64,000 nucleotides of DNA from positions 210,230 through 274,229 of the forward strand of contig WELA01010914.1 of the NCBI GenBank assembly GCA_009602735.1, in the 5' to 3' direction. The DNA is from Mesotaenium endlicherianum (lineage: Eukaryota > Streptophyta > Zygnematophyceae > Zygnematales > Mesotaeniaceae). Of the stretch, positions 24,230 to 35,545 are shown piece by piece. Position numbers and translations under genes: made by a program. Under the pieces are notes generated by a model. That model was not told the origin of the DNA. It ran no database searches and saw only the letters and a program-made list of their open reading frames with translations. Numbering within the stretch: the first letter of the stretch is position 1; each line of letters opens with the position of its first letter.

Positions 24230-24860
24230 CCAGTTTGTGTTTGTCATTAAGGCGCCCCTCACGTAACTCTTGTGAGGTGGAAATCAGTAAGGGCCTTTGC
24301 TCGTATGAGCGCGGGCCCGTACGCGTTCAATATTGTTTCTTACGACGCAAAAGCGTTTGTCGCAAAGGCACTCTCTCTTTGCGGCCCGCCCTTTCGCGGA
24401 CAACATAAATTAGGGCTTCAGCCAAACATATCCCTCTTCTTTGCTTAGACAGTAAGTGCGCCCTTGGGGCTCTTTGTGAGCGGTCATGGCGAGAAAATTG
24501 CGAGGCGAAGGCTCGCGTAGGTCACGAGGTAGCTCATCATGGGGGCGTGGGTGAGCGCGCTCTCCCTCGTTAGATGGGTTTGTAGGTTTGAAAGCTTGGG
24601 ACCGCACGCTGGTGGGCAACCATGGCCGTTTGCTGTTGCAACAGCCTGCTTGTTATGAGGGTGCTAGAGAGAAAGAGGGTGGGAAGGGGAGGGAGAAGGC
24701 ATGGTGGAGGGAGGTTAGGTCGTTAGTGTCGAAGTGGAGCGCTATTTCAACGATTTTTTGTAGCGATCGTTAGGAGGGCCTCCGTGAGGGGAAATTTGTT
24801 GTTCCCCTCACAAACTTTGATATCGATTAAGTACTTCAATATTGATCGAGTATGTAGATG
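24230..24860 (-). repeat. R1 repeat, unit 3, inverted
   Basis: A complete R1 unit in reverse orientation: AAGGCGCCCCTCACGTAAC at the left, GGTGGGCAACCATGGCCG in the middle, GGCATGGTGGAGGGAGG to the right, then GTGAGGGGAAATTTG. It sits tail to tail with unit 2 and head to head with unit 4. Confidence 0.85.
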
Positions 24861-24869
24861 TAGTCATCT

Positions 24870-25505
24870 ACTTACTCAATCAACATCAAAGTTTGTGTGA
24901 GGAACGTCAAATTTCCCCTCACAGAGGCCCTCCTAACGATCGCGACAAAAAAAACCGTCAAAACAGCTCAACGCTTTCGACGCAGCATTTTGTCGCTAAC
25001 GATCTAACCTTCCTCCACCATGCCTCTTCCTCCCCTTCCCACCCTCTCTCTCTCCAGCACCCTCATAACAAGTAGGCGGCCATGGCCGCCTGCAACGACA
25101 AGCGACCATGGCTGCCCAACAGTGTGCGCTCCCAAGCTTTCGACCCCATCGACCCATCTAACGAGAGAAAGCGCCCCTCCCGTGACCCCATGACAAGCTA
25201 CTTTGCCCAGGCAAGGTTCTGCCTTGCTTCTCCTCGCCATGGCCGCTCACAAAATGCGCCTTGAGGGCGCACTGTCTAAGCAAAGAAGAGGAACAAGTTA
25301 TGGCAAAGTCCTAGTTTATGGCAATCACAGAAGGGCGGCCCGCAGAGAAAAGTGTTAACACAAAGAACGCTTTTGCGGCGTAGACATGCAATTTTGAACG
25401 CGTACGAGCCCGCGCTCACACGAGCGAGGGCCCTTCTTGATTTTCCCCTCACAAAAGTTACGTGAGGGGCGCCTTTTTGACGACAACAAACTAGCGCACA
25501 TACTC
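24870..25505 (+). repeat. R1 repeat, unit 4
   Basis: The cleanest full unit, about 640 bp, running from CTCAATCAACATCAAAG through CCCCTCACAGAGGCCCTCC, CTCCACCATGCC, GGCGGCCATGGCCGCC, TCCTCGCCATGGCC and GAAGGGCGG to CACGTGAGGGGCGCC-like sequence and GCGCACATACTC. No convincing coding potential. Function unknown. Confidence 0.85.
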
Positions 25506-25714
25506 TAAAAGGGTCCTCTTCTCGATCGATGTCAAAAGTTGTGAGGGAGCGGACAATGTTCCCCTCACAAAGTGCCTCCTACCGACCGCGACAAAAAAAA
25601 GCGTCGAAACAGCGCGAATGCTGTCAACGCTTGCAATTGACGCTACAACCTACACTTCCTCTTTCCCTCTTCCACCATGCCTTCTCCCTCCCCTTTTGAC
25701 CTTCTCTCTCTCTA
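25506..25714 (+). repeat. R1 repeat, unit 5, left part
   Basis: Starts after unit 4 and is cut at CTCTA (25,710-25,714) by element IV. CTCTA recurs at 35,197 and the unit continues there. Confidence 0.85.
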
Positions 25715-26433
25715 TGAAATGAATCGACTTACCAAATAGACGATTAACGATTACTAAAGATCTTTATATCAGCGAGTAATCTTTATGGTATTTTCGTTAA
25801 CTGGTTGAACGGCAAAGGACAACACACTAGCTGTGAATATTACTCGTAAGTCAAATGCGAGTAAACTAGCATCAATAATGCAATCGGTGAACTCATACAT
25901 AAGCAAGGTTAGAAGACAGTGCGTATCAATGGCTTCTCGCCTTGGATTCAGATCTTTCTCAGTAAGCTGTACAAGAGAGTTGGTCTCGTTTCCGAATGCC
26001 GAACTCGAGAGCAATGCCTAGCATATGTACATGGAATGAGTTTACTGTTCAACAGCCAGTGCGATGGCACCGCCTACCCGGGAGTTAGCCACGTTGGTAG
26101 GACCTCAGTTAACCAAATCCACCGCCATCTCTCATCATCCCGAATCGCCATCCATCATTGGGATGTCATCTGGCCATTCCTCTAGCGTATCACACTTAGA
26201 TGCATACTGAGGCAGTTCGCTGCTACCGAGTACGGAAGTCAGCTGGCTGTCAAAGAATGAGTCGGCAAGCTGACTTAAGTTGATTTCAGCCTGCTGCTTC
26301 CGGCTGAGTCATTAAATTGATATTATATATGAAGTGCAGCAGACTAATTATTACCTAGAGTTCAACAAGCTGAACTTAATTAACTATTGCATTTAAATGA
26401 ATATCATATCTACCGATCAATTGATTCATTACA
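25715..26433 (-). repeat. element IV left LTR (3' LTR)
   Basis: 719 bp, starting TGAAATGAATCG and ending TTCATTACA. A purine-rich stretch on the minus strand (GTTGGAGGGAT) directly abuts it and is the likely polypurine tract. Confidence 0.9.
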
Positions 26434-26545
26434 ATCCCTCCAACTTAACTTGTTGTCGCCTCGACAACATTAAACTGCAGAAGTCTTAAATAAGGGAACT
26501 GAACCTGCCCAGCCTCTCCCACTGACTGCCTCTTCAGCCTGTCAC

Positions 26546-28244
26546 CTAGGGGGCTGTTCCCGGGGCTTCAGGATCAGGAGACTGAGATCTGGACCTAGAT
26601 ATGGACAGCCCTCTAGGTCTGTCAGCTAGCCTTCTAAAGAACCCCGTTTGCTCTAAAGTTGGACCTCGAGGAGAACGAAGGATGGTAGCCTGCTCTTCAC
26701 CCACTTGGGTGTTGATCCCCACATAGACAGGCATTCCAGTAGGATGCTGAAATACATTGGCAAGAGGTACATGTCCCTGAGCAAAGGGGAGGCCGGCATA
26801 CCTCTGGCCCACCCGCGCGGCCCTCTTCTGGCACCCCTGTCCTCTGGGGATTTCTGCCTGTGTCTGCTGCCAAGTACAGTCAGATCAACTTCTTCCCCTG
26901 CTTGGGCAGGTGGGTTGGGGGAGCAAGTGCGGGGTCCAGTTGCCTCCATGATCGGTATCACGTTCCATATACCTCATCTTGGTTCCTTAGGAAGTGCCCC
27001 TGCCTGGCCCTGGGTCTCCTGAGTACTAGCTCCTGATGCTTCTCCTCTGCCTTGTTCTTCTTCTTCCTCCTCCTCATCCTCTTCCTCTGAGAGAGTAGGA
27101 GTCTCGTCCACTAAGTCGTCCTGCTCCCTGGTAGACATGGAGTAGTCTACTGACCTCCCTTTCTTAGGGCGCGCTGGAGGTTGCTTGGCCTTCAGCCTGC
27201 TGATATCTATTCGCCTGCATTCTTCGCCCATTTGACGAAAGAATGCTTTCCCTTAGAAAAGTAGTCTCTCCCCCTCCTCCTGTGCTCTTTGGTTTCTGCA
27301 TTCATATTGCTCAGGCAGCCATTCAGCCTAGGGTCCCAAGGGGCAATGTGAGGTGGCAGGATGAGGTAGCCGTCTAGGCCATAGTGGAAATCGTCGGGTT
27401 GGGCTCGGTCACAATCCTGCTTTTTGTTTGTGACGGTCATCCACCTCCAGTCTGTTGGCTGCTGGTAGTACTTGGGTCCATGCTCAGCCTTTCTCAGTTT
27501 ACATGGGAACCAGTGGGGAGAGAACATCTGCTGTCCAACTTCCCTGGCCAAGTACTCCCAGCTCCTTCTCTCAACTTCATTGTAAGCTGGCAATAGTGTG
27601 AGGTAGAATACCGTATCCTTAAAGCTATCGGGCCGCATGCTCACCATCCTGATGAGTCTCTGATCTCCCACTATTCCTGGTATTGGGACTGGCTTGTTCT
27701 CTGAATCATCGGCAAGGTACCGGGCCTGTTCTGCTGTATAGCCCACCATCTTGGCATAATCCTCATAGAGGACCACACAAGTGTGTGTCTCAATGTACCT
27801 ATCCAGTGCTGCAGTTCCTTCTCTCTGTAGCAGTGTTATCTGTTCCAGCTTGTTGAACAATTGGGCTGCCAGCAATGCTTCCTTCAGGTTATCAAAGTTT
27901 TGGCCCCCCACCACAGTATACCTGTAAGTGGCCAAGCTCTTCTGCCTGTCCGCTTTAGCCTTTTTCCTTCTCTCCTCCTCTGCCGCTGCCGCTTCTTCTT
28001 GTTGTTTCTTCTTTCTCTCCTCCTCAGCTTTCCTGAGGTTTTCCGCTTCCTGATCCTTCTTCCTCTGTGCTTCGTCTGCCGCCTCTTGTTGTTTGCGGAC
28101 CCTTTCTTGTTCTCTCCTGGAGAGGGACGTTGCCGCAGCTCCTTTTGGTATTGCTCCATTGTCCTCCTGGCTTCTTCTGCCTTGCCCTTTCTGTCCTCCT
28201 TTTGTGTGGTGGGGAGCCATTTTGCACATGTAACCAGGGCACAA
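26546..28244 (-). pseudogene. element IV accessory coiled-coil frame
   Basis: The first 345 codons, from 28,244, are open. They hold an N-terminal basic/Gln region, a long Glu/Lys/Arg/Ala coiled coil (NLRKAEEERKKKQQEEAAAA), then YRYTVVGGQNFD, LYEDYAKMVGYT, YNEVERRSWEYLA, PTDWRWMTVT and LPPHIAPWDPRLNG. Further downstream (about 27.2-26.5 kb) acidic Glu-rich and Ser/Arg-rich stretches (ISRSRSQSPDPEAPG) occur in other frames. It has no hydrophobic segment, so it is not envelope-like. I recognise no named family. The same parts occur in element II. Broken. Confidence 0.65.
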
Positions 28245-28616
28245 GTTAGTAGGATATCGACCTTTGTCCTAGGAGTTGCAGGAAGGGAGTAAATTCGTAT
28301 TAGTATGGTATATTCGTTCCTGTTTACCTTACAGGGTGATTGCTAGGAGTTGACGTAGTTGCTCGCTAGACATAAACGTATGAATGTGTTTTCAGGTGTG
28401 TTAAGTGATGTATTGCCATGCGAGGCCCTTTTTCTTTCAGCAAAGGTGCTTTATGTGGGCCAGGCTGTCCCCTATGTCACTATGCTGACACTTAGGATTC
28501 ACATAACCGTCCCATTCGTCACTATGCTGACACTCAGGGTTCACATAACTGTCCTATTCTTGCTCTCGCACACTAACTGTCATATATTTTCCCCTCCAAC
28601 TTAAATGGAGACAGGA

Positions 28617-29336
28617 TGTAATGAATCAGTATATTGGTTGATATAATATTCATTTAAATATAAGAGTTAAATAAGTTCAGCCTGCTGAACTCTAGTTAAT
28701 AATGAGTCTGCTGGACTTTATATTTAATATCAGTTTAATGACTCAGCCGAAAGCAGCAGGCTGAAGTCAGCTCAAGTCAGCTTGCTGACACATTCTTTGA
28801 CAGCCAGCTGACTTCCGTACTCGGTAGCAGCGAACTGCCTCGATATGCATCTAAGTGTGGTATGCTAGATGAATGGCCAGATGACATCCCTATGATGGAT
28901 GGCGATTCGAGATGATGGGAGATGGCGGTGGATTTGGTTAACCGAGGTCCTACCAACGTGGTTAACTCCCGGGTAGGCGGTGCCATCGCACTGGCCGTTG
29001 AACAGTAAACTCATTCCATGTACATATTCTAGGCATTGCTCTCAAGTTCGGCATTCGGAAACGAGGCCAACTCTCTTGTACAGCTTGCTGAGAGAGATCT
29101 GAATCCAAGGCGAGAAGCCATTGATACGCACTGTCTTCTAACCTTGCTTATGTATGAGTTTACCAATTGCATTATTGATGCTAGTTTACTCGCATTCAAT
29201 TTACGAGTGTTGTTTACTGCTGGTGTGTTGTCCTTTTGCCGTTTAATCAGTTAACAAAAAATCCATACAGATTTCTTGCTAATATATAGATCTTTATTAA
29301 TTGTTAATCGCCTATTTGGTTAGTCGATTCATTTCA
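28617..29336 (+). repeat. solo LTR, reversed, inside element IV
   Basis: 720 bp, the reverse complement of the element II/IV LTR (starts TGTAATGAATCAG, ends ATTCATTTCA). CAGGA flanks it on both sides (28,612-28,616 and 29,337-29,341). The duplication shows a separate later insertion that recombined down to a single LTR. Confidence 0.92.
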
Positions 29337-29377
29337 CAGGACCTCCTGTCATCTTCCCGTATCAACTGAAATGACTG

Positions 29378-32300
29378 TTAGGGAGGGGCTCCAGCCGCCC
29401 GAAGGTGGAACCGTTTCAACGCCCCTTTGGCATCAGTCAAATGGTCTTTAAATTCCCAAGTGTCCCCAGAGGCATCGTAACCCTTCCATCGAATGAGGTA
29501 CTTCCTTACATATTTAGACGATCGACGAACCGAGCGCGCGTCTAAAATCTCCTCAACCTCATATTCTTCAGGGTCGCCGTCTCGGACAGCGGGAACCGGT
29601 CCCGGTTGGACAGGTAACCAACCTGTGAACAGTGTATCACCCTTGGTGTATGGTTCAAGGAAGGAGACATTAAAGACCGGGTGACCCTTGTATTCGGCTG
29701 ACATGTTCAGTTTGTGAGCATTCGAACCGACACGACGCACCACCAAATATGGACCGACCCAGACAGGGCCAAACTTTTTCTTGTTCACATCAAGGAGGTA
29801 CAGGTGCTGAGAATGCAATTTGACTAAATCGCCTTTAAAAAATGTCAGCTCTCTGCGGTGTTGATTAGCGTATTTTTGTTGGTTTTCTTGGGCTTTGTGC
29901 AGGTTTTGTTGGACTTCTGACAGGGTGTCAGCAAACTCCTGAGTTAACTGGAGGAAGACCGGATTGTCAATCCCTTCAGGGTGAGTTAAAGACTCCCCTA
30001 GCACAACTGAAGGAGACTTAGGAACTCTACCCAGGCTGAATTCAAAAGGAGTCTTGCCCGTTGACGCGTGCACCGCGCTGTTGACCGCAAACTGAATTTG
30101 AGGCAACAGGTCATCCCAATTATCTTCTTTTTGGTTAATATATGCTCTCAGCACCTCCTGCAGAACTCGGTTACTTCTTTCAGTCTGCCCATCAGTCTGA
30201 GGGTGGTTAGCTGTGCTGAGCAATTGTTTGACTCCCATTAGCTCCATTAAAGCTCTCCAGATTTTAGAGGTAAATTTTGAGTCTCTGTCTGAGATGATAT
30301 TAGAGGGGAGCCCATGTTGGCATACTACATGGTTGTAGAACTGCCTCGCTGTTTTGAGTGCAGTCACTTTGACAGTTGTGGGGATAAAAATGACCATTTT
30401 TGTCAGTTTATCCACGACTATCAGTATTGAATCATGCCCATTGGCAGTTCTTGGTAGTGTGACCACCCAGTCCATGGATATAGTTTCCCAGCGTCCAGCT
30501 GGGATGGGAAGTGGTTGCAAGAGACCTCCCGGTGGTGTGTGCCTAGACTTATTTCGTTGACACTGATCATAGGACTTCACATATTTCAAGACCTCCCGGG
30601 GCAACCCCTCCCAATGATAATGTTTTGCCAGTTTGCCAACAGTTTTGGCCTGCCCCAAATGCCCACCTAGTACATTGTCATGCGCTTGACTCAGTAAGAG
30701 AGATCGTATTTCCAAGTTATTAGGAATGACCAGCTTCAGCTTTCCTGAAGTGGTTTCAGTCACCCAGACCCTTGCCTTAAGCCGGTACCCGGGTGCAGTA
30801 GCACGACACACACAAGTAGTGGGGTTGGGCTCAAATGTTGGGTCAGAAAAGTAGGCTTTTCTTAAGTTGTTTGACGAAGGGACTTTTTCACCTTTAGTGA
30901 AGTGAGTGCACACAGGACTTTATCTACAGCATGCTGACTAAATTTCCTTTCTTGCAAGTCAGGTCTTCTAGAGAGTGCATCAGCAGGATTCAACTTCCCT
31001 GGTTTGTAGTCGATCTGGACTTGGAACTGCTCCAGCACCTGGCTCCAGCGGTTCTCCCTCCTTAACAGCTTGGACTTCTTCTAAAAGTGAGTCAGAGCTA
31101 GATGATCTGTAATCACCTTAAAAGCTTTACCATGTAAGTATGCTCTCCACTGTTTGAGCACATGAATGATAGCTAGCAGCTCATTATCATGCACTGAGTA
31201 ATTAATCTCTGCTGGATTAAATTTCATGGACTCGTACAACACAGGGTGCCACTCCTGCCGTACCTTACCATCCTTTGTGGTTTTGTCAGCAGGCTGCAAC
31301 AAAATAGCACCCATGGCAAAATCAGAGGCATCAGTAACCACCTGCACCGGTTTGCTGGGGTCATGCACCGCTAGCACTGGGGCAGAACAAAGGGCATCCT
31401 TAAGGGTCTGGAAGGCAGCCTGCTGCTCTTCCCCCCACACATACCCGATGTCTTTCTTAGTAAGGTCAGTCAGTTTACTGGCCTTGGTAGAATAATTCTC
31501 AATAAATCTCCTATAGTAGTTAGCCAATCCGAGGAAGCGTGCTGAGCTTCATCTTTAGAGAAAACTAAAATATCATCCAGGAAAACTCGCACAAATTTAT
31601 CCAAATAAGCCCTGAAAATGTCATTCATAGCACCCATGAAGGTCACAGGAGCATTAGCCAGTCCAAATGGCATCACGTTGAACTCATAGTGTCCATATCG
31701 TGTGCGGAAGGCAGTCTTGTGTTCATCCCCCTCAGCAATTCTGATTTGGTGATAACCACTCTTGAGATCTATCTTACTGAACACCTTAGCACCCCACAGG
31801 GTATCAAGCAAGTCCTCGATTATGGGTAAGGCATACTTGTTCTTTACCGTAATTCTGTTCAGAGCTCTGTAATCCACACACATTTGCATACTGCCGTTCT
31901 GTTTCTTAACAAATAAAATGGGTGCGCCGTAAGGTGATTTATAGGAGGAAATATAACCATTTTCCTCAAGCTCTGCAATCTGGGTTTTCAACTCCTCGCT
32001 CTCCACATAAGACAAGCCATAAGTGCGTTGCCAGGGTGGCTGACTACCAGATAATAAATCAATCCTATGATTTACTTTCCGCTTAGGGGGTAGTCCTGGA
32101 GGCATATTAAATACATCCGTGTACTGAGCAACAATTTTTGCAGCAGTAGGGTGCTCCGGAGGGCTTACCTTTTTCTCCACCACCTCTTCAGGTTGAGGAG
32201 GTACCTCTCTTAGCAGCAGACAGAACATTCTGTCTTCCTTCTGGTTCCAGCTTTGGACGAACTCCATTGCATTCAGCAACTTGCATCCTTCTAGAAGCCT

Positions 32301-32900
32301 CTTCTTTTCCTTCATTTGCCCTCCACACAGGACAAGAGGAAGAGCACTGGTGGGTGCCAAGTCAGTCTGCCCATCACCGGCTCCTTTCACTTTAACTGTA
32401 CCTCTGCTCCAACACACTTCAGCTTGATGTCTATTAAGCCAGGACCTGCCTAGCACGAGATCATAAAAGCCAGTGTTGAGTACCTCAAATGTAAGCGTTT
32501 CAGTTAGAACTGCAATGCCAGAACCTAACTGGACCTCAATAGGCTTGGTTATAACTCGTCCCGGGATACTTGTGGCATCTCCAAGGAATATTTTTCTATT
32601 CCCTTGGGTGACAGTAGGCAGCCTTAGCCGCTTAACTAAGTCCTTATGGATAAAAGTATGTGACGCCCCTCCGTCAACAAATGCCCTCACCTTCCTACCT
32701 GCAATCATGCAATGCAGTAGGATAGGGGGGACTGTCTTTTCCTGACTTTTGCATTGTTCTCCTGACTTAGCAAAGAAATGTTGGACATCAGGTGGAACAA
32801 GAGCATCCAAAGCGTGCACTCTCTGGATGTCTATATTGCTGATGGTCTCCTTTATCTGGTTGTCAGGCATGCATAGTGAATCCAGTTCAGCAGGACCCAC
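29378..32900 (-). pseudogene. element IV pol remnant with integrase and chromodomain
   Basis: Parts seen on the minus strand: protease ([10 protein letters not shown]), RT ([39 protein letters not shown]), RNase H ([15 protein letters not shown]), integrase zinc module (HYHWEGLPREV, CQRNK), integrase core (MDWVVTLPRT, SDRDSKFTS, DGQTERSNR) and a C-terminal chromodomain (YEVEEILDAR, YLIRWKGYD). The integrase-chromodomain portion (30,913-29,378) is one long open frame. A few breaks overall. Confidence 0.88.
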
Positions 32901-32968
32901 AATACCTGCTACGAGGGCAGCTAGTGACGACTCCCTATCTCCAGCATCCTCGTCAGTAGACTGGATTA

Positions 32969-34444
32969 CTAACTGTTCGTGTCTTCTAAAGGCTGGTCTT
33001 TTCTCTCAACCTTTGGGAGGTGTTTGACTCGACACTGCTCTCTGAAGTAACCCGTCTGATGGCAATGGAAGCAAACAAATTTTGCTGAGGCTGGTCTCGG
33101 CTTAGTCCTACCACCACCTCTTCCATACCCGCCTCGAGAGAAACCACCTCGACCTCTAGACTGTATAGCATTACACTCATACTCATATCCATCACCCTGA
33201 TCATCCTCAGCCTGGTCTCCTTCGACTGCATTGTAGGAACCGTGGGGCTTTTTGACAATCTTAGACACCAAAGCATTACTCTGGCGGTTGTGATTGAACT
33301 GCTGCTGATCCCAGGCGTCAGCATCCTGGATCAAGTCAGCCAGTTTCTCATACTTTTTCTCAGCAAAATGACCAGAGACCTCGGATTTCAAACCATACCT
33401 GAAGTATGCTATCCTATACCGTTCTAGCAAGTCTGGTTGCTTCATCATGTTCTCCTGGAACTTTTGAGCAAACTCAGCAACTGAAGTGGTCTGCTTCAGT
33501 GTCAGGGAGATCATCGCATAGATAGCTTTCTCCTGCTGGTTGATGACATCAAACTTCTCATGCAACTTCTCGACAAACTCTACCCACGTAGGGTCACCTA
33601 GTTGCGGAGCCTTACGCTCTCCTTTCCAGTATAACCACCAGTCTGCGGCACTGCCTTTCAGTAGCGCACCGGTGTGCCTGACCTTCTCGTAATCTTGCAG
33701 TTTTGGGTAGTTCTCCAGCCACTGCTCAACATCCGCGAGAAAATTGATCAGGTAATATTTTCTGTTTCCCTCAGGATCATATTCCTGGGGAGGTTTTGGC
33801 TTGGGCTTACTAGGCGCTCTGCCACCACCATCAGTGGTTTGAGACCCTGATCGGTCTCTGTCCCGCAGTAGAGACATTGTAATTCGTTTGTCCTCCTGTT
33901 GGGACTGATACATGGTCGCTATTTGCGACTGCATTTGAACGAACAATGCTCCCAAGTCTACACTCTGGGGTGGTAGTCTAGCAAATGCAGCAGCAGCATT
34001 GGCATCCACTCGCTGAGTCATGTCCTCAACAGTCCCTCTCGCTCCTCCAGCAGCAATGCCATCCGCATTCAGCCGGTCACGTATTTGACCTAGGGGTACG
34101 TTGAGTTGTACAGCAAGAGGTGGGTGCAGAACATTGGCCCTGGATGCCATAAGTTCTTCAATAGTGCGCTCGTCAGCTGGCTGTCCTTCCCTCCTTTCTG
34201 TATCATCAGCAGCCTTTGCTAATTGTTCACCTTCTAATCTGGCTCTCTCCTCCTCAGCTTGCTGTGCTGCGACTGCGGCAATAGCAGCTGCCTCATCTGC
34301 AGCCTCTCTAGCTGTAGTATCTGACACTGCTTCAGAATAGGTACGGGTTCCCGCTACATGGCTTTCCGCCTGGTTTTCAACATTCTCAATATCCTGGTTC
34401 TCCATGTCTCGGGAGTTGCTAGTTTGAGACCTTGTCCTTACCAT
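32969..34444 (-). CDS. element IV gag
   Basis: 491 open codons starting 34 bp inside the 5' LTR. An Ala/Glu-rich N-terminal coiled coil ([20 protein letters not shown]) is followed by a gag helical domain ([45 protein letters not shown]), a Gly/Arg-rich stretch ([19 protein letters not shown]) and a CCHC-type knuckle region. It differs from element I gag but has the same layout. Element II gag is its decayed sister. Confidence 0.88.
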   Translation of the reverse strand: MVRTRSQTSNSRDMENQDIENVENQAESHVAGTRTYSEAVSDTTAREAADEAAAIAAVAAQQAEEERARLEGEQLAKAADDTERREGQPADERTIEELMASRANVLHPPLAVQLNVPLGQIRDRLNADGIAAGGARGTVEDMTQRVDANAAAAFARLPPQSVDLGALFVQMQSQIATMYQSQQEDKRITMSLLRDRDRSGSQTTDGGGRAPSKPKPKPPQEYDPEGNRKYYLINFLADVEQWLENYPKLQDYEKVRHTGALLKGSAADWWLYWKGERKAPQLGDPTWVEFVEKLHEKFDVINQQEKAIYAMISLTLKQTTSVAEFAQKFQENMMKQPDLLERYRIAYFRYGLKSEVSGHFAEKKYEKLADLIQDADAWDQQQFNHNRQSNALVSKIVKKPHGSYNAVEGDQAEDDQGDGYEYECNAIQSRGRGGFSRGGYGRGGGRTKPRPASAKFVCFHCHQTGYFREQCRVKHLPKVERKDQPLEDTNS

Positions 34445-34478
34445 ACAAAGAAGACTGTGATAATCGCTCCGATACCAT

Positions 34479-35196
34479 TGAAATGAATCGACTTACCAAA
34501 TAGGCAATTAACAATTAATAAAGATCTTTATATCAGCGAGTAATCTTTATGGTATTTCCGTTAACTGGTTGAACGGCAAAGGACAACACACTAGCTGTGA
34601 ATATTACTCGTAAGTCAAATGCGAGTAAACTAGCATCAATAATACAATCGGTAAGCTCATACATAAGCAAGATTAGAAGACAGTGTGTATCAATGGCTTC
34701 TCGCCTTGGATTCAGATTTCTCTCAATAAGCTGTACAAGAGAGTTGGCCTCGTTTCCAAATGCCGAACTCGAGAGCAATGCCTAGCATATGTACATGGAA
34801 TGAGTTTACTGTTCAACGGCCAGTGCGATGGCACCGCCTACCCGGGAGTTAACCACGTTGGTAGGACCTCGGTTAACCAAATCCACCGCCATCTCTCATC
34901 ATCCCGAATCGCCATCCATCATAGGGATGTCATCTGGCCATTCCTCTAGCGAATTACACTTAGATGCATATTAAGGCAGTTCGCTGCTACCGAGTACGGA
35001 AGTCAGCTGGCTGTCAAAGAATGAGTCAGCAAGCTGACTTAAGTTGACTTCAGCCTGCTGCTTCCGACTGAGTCATTAAACTGATATTATATATGAAGTC
35101 CAGCAGACTGATTATTACCTAGAGTTCAGGAGGTTGAACTTAATTAACTATTGCATTCAATTGAATATCATATCTACCAATATACTGATTCATTAC
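34479..35196 (-). repeat. element IV right LTR (5' LTR)
   Basis: 718 bp, TGAAATGAATCG to ATTCATTACA. The initiator-tRNA-Met primer site lies one base to the left. CTCTA and the rest of R1 unit 5 follow. Confidence 0.92.
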
Positions 35197-35545
35197 ACTC
35201 TAACACCCTAATAACAAGAAGGCGTCCATGGCCGCCTGCAACGACGAGTGGCCATGGCTGCCCACCAGCACGCGCTCTCGACCTTCCGACCCCACGAGAG
35301 CGCCCTCTCCCATGCCCCCATCAAGAGCTACCTAGCGCCCAAGCAAGCCTTTTGCTTCGCCATGGCCGCTCACAAAAAGCCCGAAGGATGCACTCTCTAA
35401 CCGAAAAATATAAGCAGGAAAGAGGCCCTAATAGATGCAAGAAGTAACTTTCATGGCAGTCGCAAAAGGGCGAGCCGCGGCCCGCGGATGACACAATCAA
35501 ACGCTTTCCCGTCAATCAAGGAGAAACGTGTATACAATTGAAAGA
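35197..35545 (+). repeat. R1 repeat, unit 5, right part
   Basis: Resumes at CTCTAACACCCTAATAACAA and goes on through GGCGTCCATGGCCGCC, GAGCGCCCTCTCCCATG, CTTCGCCATGGCCGCTCAC and AAAAGGGCGAGCCGCGG. It ends without the usual closing motif, and R2 repeats begin. Confidence 0.75.

Larger units (their letters stand above)
25715..35196 (-). mobile_element. element IV: Ty3/gypsy chromovirus with accessory frame, decayed
   Basis: Inserted in R1 unit 5 with a CTCTA duplication on both sides. LTRs at 25,715-26,433 and 34,479-35,196, about 95% alike by eye. Minus-strand order: primer site (34,466-34,477), gag, pol with protease, RT, RNase H, integrase and chromodomain, then a charged accessory frame before the 3' LTR. 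A solo LTR of the same family sits reversed between pol and the accessory frame (28,617-29,336). Without that insert the element is about 8.76 kb. Pol and the accessory frame are broken (several breaks); gag is open. Same family as element II. Confidence 0.92.
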
